Assembly: GCF_008642355.1 (NCBI RefSeq)
Contig: NZ_CP029193.1
Location: 1,140,001 to 1,204,000 of the forward strand
Source: Streptomyces venezuelae
GTDB lineage: Bacteria > Actinomycetota > Actinomycetes > Streptomycetales > Streptomycetaceae
DNA length: 64,000 bases
Reading direction: 5' to 3'
Shown: one piece after another, positions 16,647 to 28,532 of the stretch
Layout of the letters: the number at the start of each line of letters is the position of its first letter
How positions within the stretch are numbered: position 1 is the first letter of the stretch
Notes under the pieces: model-generated
The model's input: only the letters and a program-made list of their open reading frames with translations
Told to the model about the DNA's origin: nothing
Database searches by the model: none
Translations under genes and position numbers: made by a program

Positions 16647-19642
16647 CGACCGTCCCCCTCGGGTGTCGTTCCTGGTGCTGTGCCGTTCGTGGCGTCGTCG
16701 CCCGCGGCGTTCTCGTCGCGGCCGCGCTGCCAGCCCCGCTGGAGCGATGCCATGCGGCTGCGTACCTCTTCGGCGTCCCGCTCCTCGGGCCGGGTCTCGG
16801 CGCGCGCGGGGCGGTGGTCGGGTCCGTCCTTCAACTGCGGGGCCAGGTTGGCCTGTCGTACGCGGCGGGGCAGTCCGCCCACCGTGGTCGTGGTGGTCCG
16901 GCCCCCGGCACGGCTGTCGGTCGCGGCGCGGCGGCCGCGTGCCGGGAGGTCGGTCGGCACGTCCTCGACGGCCGTGACGTCGCGGTGCGGCGGCGAAAGG
17001 TCGGGCCAGGAGGACTGCTGCCGCGGGCCCTGCGGCGACGGGATCCCGTCCTCGGCGGCCGGGTCCAGCGGTCTGCTCTCCGAGGACCTGTCCTCCTGGA
17101 AGCGGCGCTCCGTGGGCAACCGGCCGTCGGTCGGAAAACGGCTGTCCGTCTGCGGGCGGTCGTCCGTCCGGAAGCGACTGTCCGCGGGGAATCGGGTGTC
17201 TTCGGAGGGGCGGCTTTCCTGGGCCTTTCCTCCGGAGAAGCGGCTTTCCTGCGGCCTGTCGTCGGGGAAGCGGCTGTCCTGGGGCCTGGCGTGCGTCACC
17301 GGGCGGCCGTTGGAGCGGACCAGTTTCGGGGTCCTGCGCCGCGGCAGCGGGACGGGGCCTCCGGAGTGGGCGTCCTCGGTCGCGTCGTCGTCGGTGGGCG
17401 CGGTGTCCCTGCGGGTCGGCTCGGCGCGGCCCGCCTCGCGGTCGTCGCGGGCCTGCTGGTGCTGTTCCCCGGGCGTGCCCGCCACCCGGCGGCGGGGCCG
17501 GAAGAGACCGCCGCGCTCGCTGTCCTCGTCGTCGAGGGAGCCGGGGAAGCCGTCGAGGTCCGCCATGCCGACGGGCGCTTCGAGCTCGACGGGGCCGTCG
17601 AGGACGGACGCGGGCAGGCCCGGCAGCTGTACGGGCACCTGGGCGAGGGCCGCGGCACGGTCGACGCCCTGGTCGGCACCGGACACGGCGTCCTTGGTCT
17701 GTGCCCGGTCGATCCGGAAGCCGGCGCCGTCGGTGTCCGGCACGTCGTCGGTGAGCAGGGACTCGGGGATGAACACGACGGCGGTCGTGCCGCCGTACGG
17801 CGAGGGCTGGAGGGAGACGCGGACACGCTGGCGCTGCGCGAGCCTGCTGACGACGAACAGGCCGAGCCGGTCGGTGTCGGAGAGCTCGAACTCGGGGGTC
17901 TCCGCGAGGCGCAGGTTGGCGTCCAGGAGGGCGTCTGGGGTCATGCCGAGGCCCCGGTCGTGGATCTCCAGGGTGAAGCCGTTGGCGACGTGCTCCCCGA
18001 GCACCTGGACGGCGGTGTGCGGGGGCGAGAACACCGTGGCGTTCTCCAGGAGTTCCGCCATGAGGTGTGTGAGGTCGGCGACCGCGGGTCCGGTGACCGC
18101 GATGCGGGGCAGGCGGCGCACTTCGATGCGTTCGTAGTCCTCGACCTCGGCGACGGCCGCGCGGACGACGTCCATGAGCTGGACGGGCTTGCGCCACTGA
18201 CGCGACGGGGCGGCGCCGGACAGGATGACGAGGCCCTCGGCGTGCCGCCGCATGCGGGTCGTCAGGTGGTCGAGCCGGAACAGGTCGGCGAGCTCGTCGG
18301 TGTCCTCGGTCCTGCGCTCCATGGTGTCCAGGAGCGTGAGCTGCTTGTGCAGCAGGACCTGGCTGCGGCGGGCGAGGTTGACGAAGACCTCGGAGACACC
18401 GCGGCGCAGGTCGGCCTGTTTGACGGTGGCTTCGACGGCGGCGCGCTGGAGGGTGTTGAGGGCCTGGCCGACCTGGCCGATCTCGTCCTTGCCGTACGTC
18501 AGGCGGGGCGCCTCGGTCTCCACGTCGACCTGCTCGCCGGCGGCCAGGCGGCGCAGCACGCCGGGCAGCCGGACGCCGGACGCTTCGTGGGCCTCGAGGC
18601 GCAGGCGGCGCAGGTCCCTGATGAGGCTGCGGCCGATGCGCACGGACAGGAAGAGGGAGACGAGGAGGGCGAGCAGGCCGAGCACGCCGGCCGCGATGAC
18701 GCGGACGATCACGCCGACGGCCGCGGGTTCGACGCGGTCCTGGAACCGGTCGGTCGCCTCCATGTTGCTCTCGGAGAGCTGTTTGAGGACGCGGCCCGCG
18801 GCCTGGTCCCAGTGGGACGCGGTGACCACGCGCGGGGTGCCTGCCCCGCCTTCGATGATGGCCTGTTCGGCCTTGCGCAGCTGGGTGGTCTCGGTGCCGT
18901 TCCAGTAGCGCTCGTAGCGGGCGCGGTCGTCCTCGGGGAGCTGGGCGAAGTTCACTTCGAAGAGGAGTCCGCGCTGGGCCCGCAACTCGGTGGCCTGGCG
19001 GATCTCGGCCTTGGTGATCCGGCCCGCGACGAGCGCCGAGCCGATCAGCGCGTCCTCACGGGACAGCAGCTCACGCGCGCGGGTGGCGCCGACGAGCGCA
19101 CGGCCCTGCTGGTCGTACTTCATGTCGTCGAGGCCGGAGAAGCCGTTGAGCGTGCTCAGCAGGTCGAAGTAGGGGTCGATCAGCTTGGTGTACATCTTCA
19201 GGGCGCCGGCCCGGGTGATCGTGCCCTCTTCGACGCCGCGGCGCAGCGGGTCGATGCTGTCGAAGGCCTCGACGAGTTCGTTGAGCCGCTTGCGCGATTC
19301 CCCGCTGACGCCGTCACGGACGTCCGGGTCCTGGGCGTTGGCGCGGATCTTGTCGATCATCCCGTCGGTCGCCGTGCGGCTGCGGCGCAGGGCGGACATG
19401 GCGTCCGAGGCCCGGGGGTCGGCGAGGTAGACGAGGGTCTGGCGGCGTTCCTGCTGGATCACGCGCGCCGTGTCCTCGATCGGGTAGGCGAGCTTGTCGA
19501 CGACGTTGACGGAGTCGACGAGGCTCAGTGCCTGGCGGCCCGTGATCACGGTGGCGAAGGCCCAGATCGCCGTGAGGGAGAGCAGCGGCACGAGCAGCAG
19601 CGCCACGATCTTCCTGCGGATGGACTTCCCGCGAAAGCGCAT
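16643..19642 (-). CDS. Conservon sensor-like histidine kinase (CvnA-like), NIT-HAMP-HATPase
   Basis: A 999-aa membrane protein, first gene of the conservon. Residues ~8-30 (RRKIVALLLVPLLSLTAIWAF) form the first membrane helix. A nitrate/nitrite-sensing-like (NIT) extracellular helical domain follows, then a second helix near residue 315 (VIVRVIAAGVLGLLALLVS), a HAMP region, and an H-box-like RLDHLTTRMRRHAEGLV. The ATPase N box is LMAELLENATVFSPPH with a GLGMTPDALL G box. The last ~330 residues are low-complexity, with repeated short SRF/DxR units. The start is ATG at 19642 with GGGGGAGGCC upstream, not the earlier in-frame codon at 19693. The signal sensed is unknown. Confidence 0.9.
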   Translation of the reverse strand: MRFRGKSIRRKIVALLLVPLLSLTAIWAFATVITGRQALSLVDSVNVVDKLAYPIEDTARVIQQERRQTLVYLADPRASDAMSALRRSRTATDGMIDKIRANAQDPDVRDGVSGESRKRLNELVEAFDSIDPLRRGVEEGTITRAGALKMYTKLIDPYFDLLSTLNGFSGLDDMKYDQQGRALVGATRARELLSREDALIGSALVAGRITKAEIRQATELRAQRGLLFEVNFAQLPEDDRARYERYWNGTETTQLRKAEQAIIEGGAGTPRVVTASHWDQAAGRVLKQLSESNMEATDRFQDRVEPAAVGVIVRVIAAGVLGLLALLVSLFLSVRIGRSLIRDLRRLRLEAHEASGVRLPGVLRRLAAGEQVDVETEAPRLTYGKDEIGQVGQALNTLQRAAVEATVKQADLRRGVSEVFVNLARRSQVLLHKQLTLLDTMERRTEDTDELADLFRLDHLTTRMRRHAEGLVILSGAAPSRQWRKPVQLMDVVRAAVAEVEDYERIEVRRLPRIAVTGPAVADLTHLMAELLENATVFSPPHTAVQVLGEHVANGFTLEIHDRGLGMTPDALLDANLRLAETPEFELSDTDRLGLFVVSRLAQRQRVRVSLQPSPYGGTTAVVFIPESLLTDDVPDTDGAGFRIDRAQTKDAVSGADQGVDRAAALAQVPVQLPGLPASVLDGPVELEAPVGMADLDGFPGSLDDEDSERGGLFRPRRRVAGTPGEQHQQARDDREAGRAEPTRRDTAPTDDDATEDAHSGGPVPLPRRRTPKLVRSNGRPVTHARPQDSRFPDDRPQESRFSGGKAQESRPSEDTRFPADSRFRTDDRPQTDSRFPTDGRLPTERRFQEDRSSESRPLDPAAEDGIPSPQGPRQQSSWPDLSPPHRDVTAVEDVPTDLPARGRRAATDSRAGGRTTTTTVGGLPRRVRQANLAPQLKDGPDHRPARAETRPEERDAEEVRSRMASLQRGWQRGRDENAAGDDATNGTAPGTTPEGDGR
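17085..17290. repeat. In-frame degenerate repeat in the CvnA tail (SRF units)
   Basis: About ten degenerate units of 21-36 bp, typically reading AAGCGGCT(T/G)TCC on the plus strand, encode repeated DSRF/ESRF/TRF tripeptides separated by Asp, Pro, Gln and Arg residues in the CvnA C-terminal tail. The unit spacing is always a multiple of three, so the repeat can change copy number without a frameshift. Confidence 0.7.
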
Positions 19643-20077
19643 GGCCTCCCCCAGATCGGCCCCCTGCGGCCGTTGCACGGGCCAGGGGCACACATGTGCG
19701 TCAACAAACGGCGCGAGCCTACTACTGACTCACGGGCAACTCGAAGGCGCATCCGAACGCTTTTCGGCCGTGACGCGAAAAGGACGTCCGCAGTTGTCCC
19801 TCCATTACGGGAGATTGCGTCCCAGCATGTGGCACCTCTTCCGGTGCCTCATCCGCCGCTGTACGCACGCCAGTTGGCCGGAATTCTTCGCTGCACGGAA
19901 GCGGAACGGGAATCTTTCGGATCTCTCGTTCGTCTTTGAGGAAGAGAGCCGCGGGCCGTGTTCAGGTCACCGGCACACCCCCGGGCACGTGACGGGGTGG
20001 GCGACATGAAGCGCGGCGAAACGGGCAGTCCGGAGGGTGACCCGTGAACGGCCGCGAGCATCGGGGGGAGAGACGCA
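19643..20077. other. Intergenic region between conservon and membrane-protein gene
   Basis: No gene is supported in these 435 bp. The region should hold the cvnA promoter (minus strand) and that of the downstream plus-strand gene. A short perfect inverted repeat, GGCACC-TCTTCC-GGTGCC, lies at 19831-19848. No clear -35/-10 pair was assigned. Confidence 0.5.
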
Positions 20078-20548
20078 ATGATGGGTACGGCAGAGCGCCA
20101 CAGGGAGTCCTGGGAAGAGCGGCACCAGGAACGGGAGCAGTGCGAAGCGGCGGAGCAGCGGCCGCCGTTGTGGGTGGAGGAGCCCGCGCGCAGACGACGG
20201 CTGCCCGATCCGGTGCGGACGGCCGCGGTGCGAGCGGTGATCATAGTGGCGCTCACGCTCGTGCAGGCGATGGTCGCTTTCCTCGCCGCCCTCGCGGGGT
20301 CGTGGCTCTCCTTCCCCATGGTGCTGAGCAGCGTGGCCAGCACCGTCGCGGCCACGTGGGGTGTGCTGGACGTGTGGGTGACGCGCCAGGTGTGGAACCA
20401 GCGCAACGGAGTGGTGTCGATGCCGAGCAGTACGGCGCGGCGGCTGCGGCGCGAGCGGCGCCGGGCCCGGCGCGAGGCACGCGCCGTGGCACGGGGGAAG
20501 GACCGCATACACGGGCGCAGCGGGTCGGGCCAGCTGTCGCACTCCTGA
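20078..20548 (+). CDS. Small conserved membrane protein (156 aa)
   Basis: A 156-aa protein with a charged N-terminal half (many Glu, Arg, Gln), two hydrophobic segments at about residues 52-72 (VIIVALTLVQAMVAFLAALAG) and 76-97 (SFPMVLSSVASTVAATWGVLDV), and an extremely Arg-rich C-terminus (RRLRRERRRARREAR). This implies two membrane helices with both tails in the cytoplasm, where the basic tail could contact nucleic acid or lipid. No named domain is recognised. The ATG at 20078 follows GGGGGGAGAGACGC. It stands alone between the conservon and the convergent ferredoxin-reductase operon. Confidence 0.75.
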   Translation: MMGTAERHRESWEERHQEREQCEAAEQRPPLWVEEPARRRRLPDPVRTAAVRAVIIVALTLVQAMVAFLAALAGSWLSFPMVLSSVASTVAATWGVLDVWVTRQVWNQRNGVVSMPSSTARRLRRERRRARREARAVARGKDRIHGRSGSGQLSHS

Positions 20549-20650
20549 GCGACGACGGCACGAGCCGACCCTCTGCGCAACCGAATCAGGACGTCGGCAG
20601 AGCGGCACGGGTTCGGGCCGACAATCGGACGGTGCCAGCCCAGGCGGCAA

Positions 20651-20793
20651 CCGAGCAGCGCCGGACCATGCCGATGACCGCACTGCGCCGGTCCGCACCG
20701 ACGACCGCCTGCGCGGATCCACGCCAGCGACCGAGCAGCGCCACTCCCGGCGGCAACCGAGCGGCACAGGTACAGCCCGACGTCCGAGCGGCG
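20651..20793. repeat. Dispersed CCGAGCRGCRC repeats in an intergenic region
   Basis: Four copies of CCGAGC(A/G)GC(G/A)C occur at 20651-20662, 20731-20742, 20757-20767 and 20783-20793, two of them preceded by GGCAA. The 280-bp gap 20549-20828 has no supported gene. Confidence 0.5.
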
Positions 20794-20828
20794 CGTCCAA
20801 CTGGCTTACCGGCTGGCCGCGGTCGGTC

Positions 20829-22034
20829 TCAGACTCCTGCGAGTTCCGCCGCCCGGTCGGCGGCCAGGCCCCTGCGCGCCTTCATGAAAGGACGGGCGCA
20901 GTCGATCGCGAGGGCCGCCGTGGTCCGTCCCGCGCGTTCGTAGACGGCGAGGAGCCCTCCTCCCCGTGCGCCCGCCGTCGGGTCGCCGCCCGGATCGGCC
21001 GACGAGCCCTCGACGATGCGCGCGATGTCACCGCTGGTCCTGTGGCCGGCGAACTGGATGCGGGAGCCGTACTGGTCCGACCAGAAGTAGGGCAGGGAGT
21101 GCGCCGACTCGACCGTGTGCCCGGCGAGCAAGTTGCGTACCGCCGCGCGCGGTTGCTCCGTGGCACTCGTCCAGTGCTCGGCGCGGGCTCCGCCCACCCT
21201 GGCGACATCGCCCACCGCGACGACCTGGGGCAGCGTCGTCACGCAGCCGTCGTCGCACAGAATGCCGTCGTCCACCGCGAGAGGAGAACCCGCGAGCCAC
21301 TGCGTGTTGGGGATCGCCCCGATGCCGACCACGACCACGTCGGCGGGCAGCAGACGTCCGTCGGCCAGTTCGACGGCGGTGACGGAGCGGCCGGCGGCGC
21401 CCCGAAGTCCCGCCACGCCGACGCCGGTCAGCAGGGCGACGCCGCCGCGCGCATGCAGTCCCGCACACACCGAGGCCATTTGGGGGCCGAGTTGGGCCGC
21501 GAGAGGCAGCGGCGCCGCCTCGACCACGGTGACGTCATGCCCGAGGACCGCACACGAGGACGCGGTCTCCGCGCCGATGAAGCCGCCGCCGATCACCACG
21601 ACGCGCTGCGGCCCGCGCGTCAGATCCGCGCGCAGCGCGCGGGCGTCGTCCAGCGTGCGCACGGTGTGGACGCCCGCGAGTGGCGGCCCGGGGAGGCGTC
21701 GGGCCGCCGCGCCGGTGGCGATGACGACGCCGTCGCCCGTCACGGTGCGGCCGTCGTCGAGAACGACCGTACGGCCGCGCGCGTCGAGGGCTCTGACCCG
21801 CGTGCCGAGCAGCCACTCGGCGGCGAGTTCGGCTGTTTCCTCCTCGTCGGCGAGGGCGAGTCGGTCCTCGTCCGCCGTGCCGGTGAGGAAGCTCTTGGAC
21901 AAGGGCGGCCGGTCGTACGGCGGGTGCGGTTCGGCGCCGATGACGACCAGGCGACCGTCGAACCCCTGGGCGCGCAGTTCCCTGGCCGCGTACAGACCGG
22001 CCAGTGAGGCGCCCACGACGATGACGGCCCTCAT
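20829..22034 (-). CDS. NAD(P)H:ferredoxin reductase (FAD, pyridine-nucleotide-disulfide oxidoreductase fold)
   Basis: A 401-aa flavoprotein that should pass electrons from NAD(P)H to the Rieske ferredoxin encoded immediately upstream. Its ATG overlaps that gene's stop (ATGA). The N-terminal FAD Rossmann motif is IVVGASLAGLYAARELR, the NAD(P) Rossmann motif is VVVIGGGFIGAETASSCAVLG, and the second FAD contact is VVAVGDVARV. The C-terminal reductase domain (LPYFWSDQYGSRIQFAGH) is typical of oxygenase-coupled reductases. Given the Rieske oxygenase at 28533-29654, the most economical role is electron supply to glycine-betaine demethylation. An unrelated P450 partner cannot be excluded. Confidence 0.9.
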   Translation of the reverse strand: MRAVIVVGASLAGLYAARELRAQGFDGRLVVIGAEPHPPYDRPPLSKSFLTGTADEDRLALADEEETAELAAEWLLGTRVRALDARGRTVVLDDGRTVTGDGVVIATGAAARRLPGPPLAGVHTVRTLDDARALRADLTRGPQRVVVIGGGFIGAETASSCAVLGHDVTVVEAAPLPLAAQLGPQMASVCAGLHARGGVALLTGVGVAGLRGAAGRSVTAVELADGRLLPADVVVVGIGAIPNTQWLAGSPLAVDDGILCDDGCVTTLPQVVAVGDVARVGGARAEHWTSATEQPRAAVRNLLAGHTVESAHSLPYFWSDQYGSRIQFAGHRTSGDIARIVEGSSADPGGDPTAGARGGGLLAVYERAGRTTAALAIDCARPFMKARRGLAADRAAELAGV

Positions 22035-22390
22035 GCCGCGGATCCCTTCCCGGCGGCGGACGCGTCACCGTCACCCGTGGCTCCCGTGGCGGAGGCGACG
22101 AGCACATGAATGACGCCGTCCTCCACGTACACCTGGTGGGTCCGCACGGGGCGGCGCGCGGGCAGGCACGTCGGCCTGCCGGTGCGAAGATCGAAGGACG
22201 CGGCGTGCAGGGGGCACTCGATCAGACAGCCCTCCAGCCATCCTTCCGACAGGGAAGCATCCTGGTGGCTGCATGTGTCGTCGATGGCGTAGAGCTCGCC
22301 GTCGGCGTTGAACACCGCGACGGGCGGTGTGGTGTCGAGACGGACGGAGTCGCCTGCGGGGAGGTCTTCAAGGCGGCATACGGGGATCAT
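22031..22390 (-). CDS. Rieske [2Fe-2S] ferredoxin
   Basis: A 119-aa soluble Rieske ferredoxin. The cluster ligands are visible in CSHQDASLSEG (C-x-H) and CPLHAASFD (C-x2-H), separated by the usual 15-17 residues. The C-terminal tail beyond residue ~100 is Ala/Gly-rich and probably disordered. The start is ATG at 22390 (MIPVCRLEDLP), directly after a G-rich Shine-Dalgarno-like GAGGGGGGCCC; the upstream open frame is excluded. It overlaps the reductase gene by four bases. The pair is divergent from the IclR regulator, with a near-perfect inverted repeat between them. Confidence 0.92.
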   Translation of the reverse strand: MIPVCRLEDLPAGDSVRLDTTPPVAVFNADGELYAIDDTCSHQDASLSEGWLEGCLIECPLHAASFDLRTGRPTCLPARRPVRTHQVYVEDGVIHVLVASATGATGDGDASAAGKGSAA

Positions 22391-22462
22391 GGGCCCCCCT
22401 CTGGGTGTGATTCGGCCCGGCTCCTGGCCTCTGGAGGGCCAAGACCCTTCGGTAACATGATG

Positions 22463-22496
22463 TTTCGCATGGCGCACGAGGGAGCGCTATGCGCAA
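22463..22496. promoter_or_regulatory. Inverted repeat, candidate IclR operator
   Basis: TTTCGCATGGCGC (22463-22475) and GCGCTATGCGCAA (22484-22496) are inverted copies matching at 11 of 13 positions with an 8-bp spacer. The site lies between the divergent Rieske-ferredoxin and iclR-type genes. Its core GCGCAAC recurs twice ahead of the mycothiol-dependent dehydrogenase (about 23628 and 23672), so the same regulator may act on both operons. Confidence 0.5.
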
Positions 22497-22580
22497 CAGA
22501 ATCCGGGTGGGGCGCCCATCGCGTCAAGGGCTTCCCGAAGACGCGGCTTCAACAGGCCGCCAGGTGGTGAGAGTTCAGAT

Positions 22581-23411
22581 ATGACGGGCGATCGGAAACA
22601 GGCTGATCAGGACAGGGCACCCCGCGGTGAGCCGCGGGAGAAACAGCCGAAGGGGGCGGCCGGATCCGTCCAGTCCGTGGACCGCGCGGTGAGCGTTCTC
22701 GAGATCCTCGCGCGGCACGGCGAGGCCGGGGTCACCGAGATCGCCGATGAGCTGGGTGTCCACAAGTCGACGGCGTTCCGGTTGCTCGGAGTGCTGGAGA
22801 ACCGCGGCCTCGTCGGCCAGGCCAAGGACCGCGGGAAGTACTTCCTGGGCGCGGGCATACTCCGCCTCGCGGGGGCGGCGGCAGTGCGCATGGACATCTC
22901 CCAGGAGGGCGGCCCGGTCTGCCGCGAACTCGCGGACGAGCTGGGCGAGACGGTCAACATCGCGGTCCTGGACGACGACGCGGCGGTCAACATCATGCAG
23001 GCCCGCGGTCCCGCCTCGGTGACGGCGCAGAACTGGCTGGGCCGACGCACCCCGCTGCACGCCACTTCCAGCGGAAAGGTGCTCCTCGCCCATCTGCCGA
23101 CCACCCTGCGCGAAGGCCTGATGGCCCGCACCCTGCCGCGTCTGACCGAGCACACGGTGACCGGCACGGCGGCGCTGCGCGGGGAGCTGGAGGCCGTGGT
23201 CGAGCAGGGGTTCGCCGTGGCCGTCGAGGAGTTGGAGGTGGGCCTCGCCGCCGTCGCCGCGCCGGTGCGCGCGCACGACGGCAAGGTGATCGGCGCGCTC
23301 AGCGCCTCCGGTCCCGTCTACCGGCTGACCGAGGACCGGCTCACCGAACTCGGCAAGCGCACCGTCGCCGCCGCCGTCGAGCTGTCCCGTCGGATGGGGT
23401 ACGGCTTCTGA
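22581..23411 (+). CDS. IclR-family transcriptional regulator
   Basis: A 276-aa regulator. After a ~25-residue charged leader come the winged helix-turn-helix (SVDRAVSVLEILARHGEAG, then VTEIADELGVHKSTAFRLL, residues ~34-73) and the IclR effector domain, with NIAVLDDDAAVNIMQ, PLHATSSGKVLLAHL and the C-terminal VGLAAVAAPVRAHDGKVIGALSASGP. It stands divergent from the Rieske ferredoxin/reductase pair and upstream of the mscR-dmg-sox-oxygenase operon. The likely effector is betaine or a demethylation intermediate (inference from context). A 9-bp-stem hairpin follows at 23418-23458. Confidence 0.92.
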   Translation: MTGDRKQADQDRAPRGEPREKQPKGAAGSVQSVDRAVSVLEILARHGEAGVTEIADELGVHKSTAFRLLGVLENRGLVGQAKDRGKYFLGAGILRLAGAAAVRMDISQEGGPVCRELADELGETVNIAVLDDDAAVNIMQARGPASVTAQNWLGRRTPLHATSSGKVLLAHLPTTLREGLMARTLPRLTEHTVTGTAALRGELEAVVEQGFAVAVEELEVGLAAVAAPVRAHDGKVIGALSASGPVYRLTEDRLTELGKRTVAAAVELSRRMGYGF

Positions 23412-23417
23412 CACTTC

Positions 23418-23458
23418 CCGCGCCCCTACCCGGCTTGTGGCACGGGCGGGGGGCGCGG
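23418..23458. terminator. Hairpin after iclR-type gene
   Basis: The arms CCGCGCCCC (23418-23426) and GGGGCGCGG (23450-23458) are perfect with a 23-nt loop, starting 7 nt after the stop codon. This probably separates the regulator transcript from the catabolic operon that follows. Confidence 0.45.
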
Positions 23459-23695
23459 CGGTTCGCGGGCGCGGCGTCGCAGCGTACGGACTCATGAGGG
23501 TGGAACCGGGAGTTCCCGGCTCCGCCCTCACACGTGTGTGCGCGCCCCCACGCACTCCCAGGTGCGGCGAACGGCTTGGCTCCACCCCCTTGACGGCCTC
23601 TTGATGGCGTTCTCAGTATGTCTCCCATAGCGCAACCGAACGTGCAGGACGCAACAACGCCGCCACGCCGTGCGCAACAGCAGAGGAGTCTGGCC

Positions 23696-27324
<3,629 letters not shown>

Positions 27325-27340
27325 CCGCCAGGAGGCACCG

Positions 27341-28495
27341 GTGTCCCCTACCTACGACGTGATCGTGATCGGCCTCGGCGGCATGGGCAGCGCCGCCGCG
27401 CACCATCTCTCCGCGCGCGGGTCCCGCGTCCTCGGCCTGGAGAAGTTCGGCCCGGTGCACGCCCGCGGCTCCAGCCACGGCGGTTCGCGCATCACCCGCC
27501 AGTCCTACTTCGAGGACCCCGCGTACGTACCGCTGCTGCTGCGCTCCTACGAGCTGTACGACCGCCTCGAACGCGACACGGGCCGCGACATCGCCACCCT
27601 GTGCGGCGGCGTGATGCTCGGCCGCCCCGAAAGCCGCACGGTCTCCGGATCACGGCTCTCCGCCGAACGGTGGGACCTGCCCCACGAGATGCTCGACGCC
27701 AAGGAGATCCGTCGCCGCTTCCCGACGCTCACCCCGCGCGACGACGAGGTGGCCCTGTACGAGGCACGGGCGGGCCTCGTACGCCCCGAGAACACGGTCG
27801 CCGCACACCTCCAGCTGGCCACACGCAACAGCGCCGACCTGCACTTCGAGGAGCCCATGACCCGGTGGGAGCCCTGCCGGGACGGGGTGCGCGTCCACAC
27901 CGCGGAGGACACCTACACGGCGGGACAGCTGGTGATCTGCCCGGGTGCGTGGGCGCCGGAGCTGCTGACCGACCTGGGTGTGCCGTTCACCATCGAACGG
28001 CAGGTCATGTACTGGTTCCAGCCCTCCGGCGGGGTCGGCCCCTTCCTCCCCGAGAACCATCCGATCTACATCTGGGAGGACGCGGAGAGCGTCCAGGTCT
28101 ACGGCTTCCCCGCCATCGACGGACCCGCGCTGGGGGCGAAAGTGGCCTTCTTCCGCAAGGGCACGCCCTGCACCCCGGAGACCATCGAACGGTCGGTCCA
28201 CGACGAAGAGATCGTCGCCATGGCCGAACAGGTGGGGCGGCTCATCCCGAACCTCCCCGGCGGCTTCGTCAAGGCCGCCACCTGCATGTACTCGAACACT
28301 CCCGACGAGCACTTCGTGATCGCCCGCCATCCCCGGCACCCGGGGTCGGTGACCGTCGCCGCCGGCTTCTCCGGACACGGATTCAAGTTCGTGCCGGTGG
28401 TCGGCGAGATCCTCGCCGACCTGGCCCTCGACGGCGCCACCGCGCACCCCATCGAGCTCTTCGACCCGCGCCGCCTCGCCACCACACCTGCCTGA
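27341..28495 (+). CDS. Monomeric sarcosine oxidase / N-methyl amino acid oxidase
   Basis: A 384-aa FAD enzyme that oxidises sarcosine to glycine, formaldehyde and H2O2. The N-terminal Rossmann motif is [17 protein letters not shown]. The basic loop [23 protein letters not shown] is the monomeric sarcosine-oxidase signature. The cysteine for covalent flavin attachment lies in [15 protein letters not shown], and [15 protein letters not shown] completes the C-terminal FAD contact. Length matches the family (~385 aa). The GTG start has GGAGG upstream. N-methyltryptophan oxidase is the main alternative name, but placement after dimethylglycine oxidase and before a betaine-type oxygenase favours sarcosine. 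Confidence 0.92.
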   Translation: MSPTYDVIVIGLGGMGSAAAHHLSARGSRVLGLEKFGPVHARGSSHGGSRITRQSYFEDPAYVPLLLRSYELYDRLERDTGRDIATLCGGVMLGRPESRTVSGSRLSAERWDLPHEMLDAKEIRRRFPTLTPRDDEVALYEARAGLVRPENTVAAHLQLATRNSADLHFEEPMTRWEPCRDGVRVHTAEDTYTAGQLVICPGAWAPELLTDLGVPFTIERQVMYWFQPSGGVGPFLPENHPIYIWEDAESVQVYGFPAIDGPALGAKVAFFRKGTPCTPETIERSVHDEEIVAMAEQVGRLIPNLPGGFVKAATCMYSNTPDEHFVIARHPRHPGSVTVAAGFSGHGFKFVPVVGEILADLALDGATAHPIELFDPRRLATTPA

Positions 28496-28532
28496 GAACC
28501 GCCGAGAAGCCCCGTTGAGGAGTACGAGAACC

